Source of the DNA: Apostichopus japonicus
Taxonomy: Eukaryota > Echinodermata > Holothuroidea > Aspidochirotida > Stichopodidae
NCBI RefSeq assembly: GCF_037975245.1
Contig: NC_092563.1
Coordinates: 25,450,960 to 25,514,959, forward strand
Length of the DNA stretch: 64,000 nucleotides
Direction: 5' to 3'
The position numbers were made by a program, and so were the translations under genes. Below, one piece after another: positions 62,946 to 64,000 of the stretch; within the stretch, counting starts at the first letter, position 1; each line of letters begins with the position of its first letter. The notes beneath the pieces were generated by a model. It did not search any database, was not told where the DNA came from, and worked only from the letters and a program-made list of their open reading frames with translations.

Positions 62946-63187
62946 AGACACTAGTGTACAGTCAGTACATACATCTGCGGTCAATACCCACATCACAGTG
63001 TACTAACGATACAGCGATGGACATCTCAGATTCTCAGGTCAAGCTAAAGATAACAATTAAAGTATCATGTTTCATTACTGTCTGCATTTTGTAGCGACAC
63101 AAACAAAACTTCACTTGCAAACAACAGAAAGTTCACTTTTTCAGATGGCCGAATGCTGTTTGGGGCGAGTCTCCAATTCCTTTAAGT
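62946..63187 (-). repeat. Dispersed repeat, copy 2
   Basis: Partner of 55070-55298, with a small duplication TCTCAGATTCTCAG near 63025. Confidence 0.85.
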
Positions 63188-64000
63188 TAGACTGGTACTA
63201 CTAGAATAGGCCATTATTGTCGCACTTTCGCAATTGACGCACCTCCAAATATTACTAGCAACGATACAGCAGTTACATCTTTCATGAGTTTGCATCCATA
63301 TCAGGCATGTGCTGTACAAATTGTGGTTTTACCACAATATATATATATATATATATATATATGGCTACGAGAACATAAACAAATACTGAGAAGCGTTGGA
63401 CAACAGAACGTTGTTTAATTTTGAATACTTAATATAGTGTTCACACGAAACTACTCTTAATATTGTTGTAAAACCAACATTTTCTATGTATGAGGTATCA
63501 CTTAGCTTTTCTAGGATAAACGAACCGCTGGGGTATTGAGCAAGCGTTACAGTGTAAAACAAAATGTATGTACAGTAGAAACACTTGCTAATATTGTGCA
63601 AATGGTTTCAACGTTGCGTATTACCTGAACTACATGCTATAACCTGGTTAATATTTAAATCAACGGTATTGATAATTTAGCCGTATACACATATCAACTA
63701 AAGGAAGACGAAACTTTGTGTAACTTTGAAGAATTACATTTATTATCAAGCTTATACTTGAATGTGTTGTTGAATTTCTTGTACTGTGTCTTTATATTGG
63801 TCGGATAGCCTCTATTCAAACACGCCAAATTGTGCCCTGCTCTTGCAAGTGACACCCTAAACATAACCAAAATTACCTGAACATGATACCTCTACTCTCT
63901 GGGACCTGACCTGTCTGAGCTTGAAAGTTCAGAGCATAGCAAACAGCATCCAGAGTCAATACTTACTCTTAACTTATCGACAAATGTGTCAATTTTGGGG
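63188..64000. other. Right edge, no recognised gene
   Basis: Contains (AT)n at 63340-63362. The missing 5' exon of the dehydrogenase gene could be here or beyond the edge. Donor-like sites on the minus strand (e.g. AAGA|GTAAGT near 63965) were seen but could not be tied to a start codon in phase. Confidence 0.35.

Overview
The window is animal nuclear DNA: AT-rich, gene-poor, with spliced genes and a very high load of transposable elements and minisatellites. The repeat style (dispersed modules rich in 'TGACCTTTGACC', frequent 'TAGGCCTAT' words, short hAT-type elements with G/C-rich ends, tRNA-derived SINEs) suggests a marine invertebrate deuterostome, probably an echinoderm and possibly a sea cucumber. 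That assignment is an impression from sequence style, not a proof. There is no bacterial gene organisation and no CRISPR array.

Two cellular genes can be supported, both on the minus strand. (1) At 8157-8699 is the first coding exon of a membrane-anchored FAD-binding (flavin monooxygenase-like) protein. Its later exons must lie to the left, and two weak candidates are given at 4849-4995 and 87-164. (2) At 51992-60164 are four exons of a D-2-hydroxyacid dehydrogenase of the glyoxylate/hydroxypyruvate reductase type. Their splice phases agree across all three introns and the Arg/Glu/His catalytic residues are present. The start codon is in an upstream exon that was not found.

Region by region: 1-8.2 kb holds dispersed and tandem repeats, one SINE, a probable LINE 3' tail and (AT)n. 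8.2-17.5 kb holds the FAD exon and then large tandem arrays (102-bp, 68-bp and 51-bp periods). 17.7-20.3 kb holds a hAT-type element with a perfect 8-bp target duplication and a 33-bp minisatellite. 20-27 kb is mostly featureless. 27.8-30 kb has two more hAT-type elements. 32.6-36.2 kb has a foldback repeat, two copies of a tRNA-derived SINE and a strong hairpin. 36-45 kb is low-complexity and unrecognised sequence. 45-50.4 kb is a nest of hAT-type elements: one sits in a retroelement ORF1-like gene, and a 2.8-kb element with a transposase C-terminal remnant is itself hit by two smaller elements. 51-64 kb carries the dehydrogenase gene, whose introns contain a 1.7-kb minisatellite, a SINE and a broken LINE reverse transcriptase. 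Just beyond the LINE is an unusual 1.06-kb inverted-repeat element studded with a 'GGGGTAAAAAAAACAA' motif.

The most unusual signal is a set of three 20-38 bp sequences beginning CAGGGAGTT (15023, 16415, 18587). Each is flanked by a 7-8 bp direct repeat, and one has an empty site elsewhere in this window. They look like extremely short mobile or mobilisable elements. Coding potential outside the items listed is weak, and most long open frames are by-products of tandem repeats whose period is a multiple of three.
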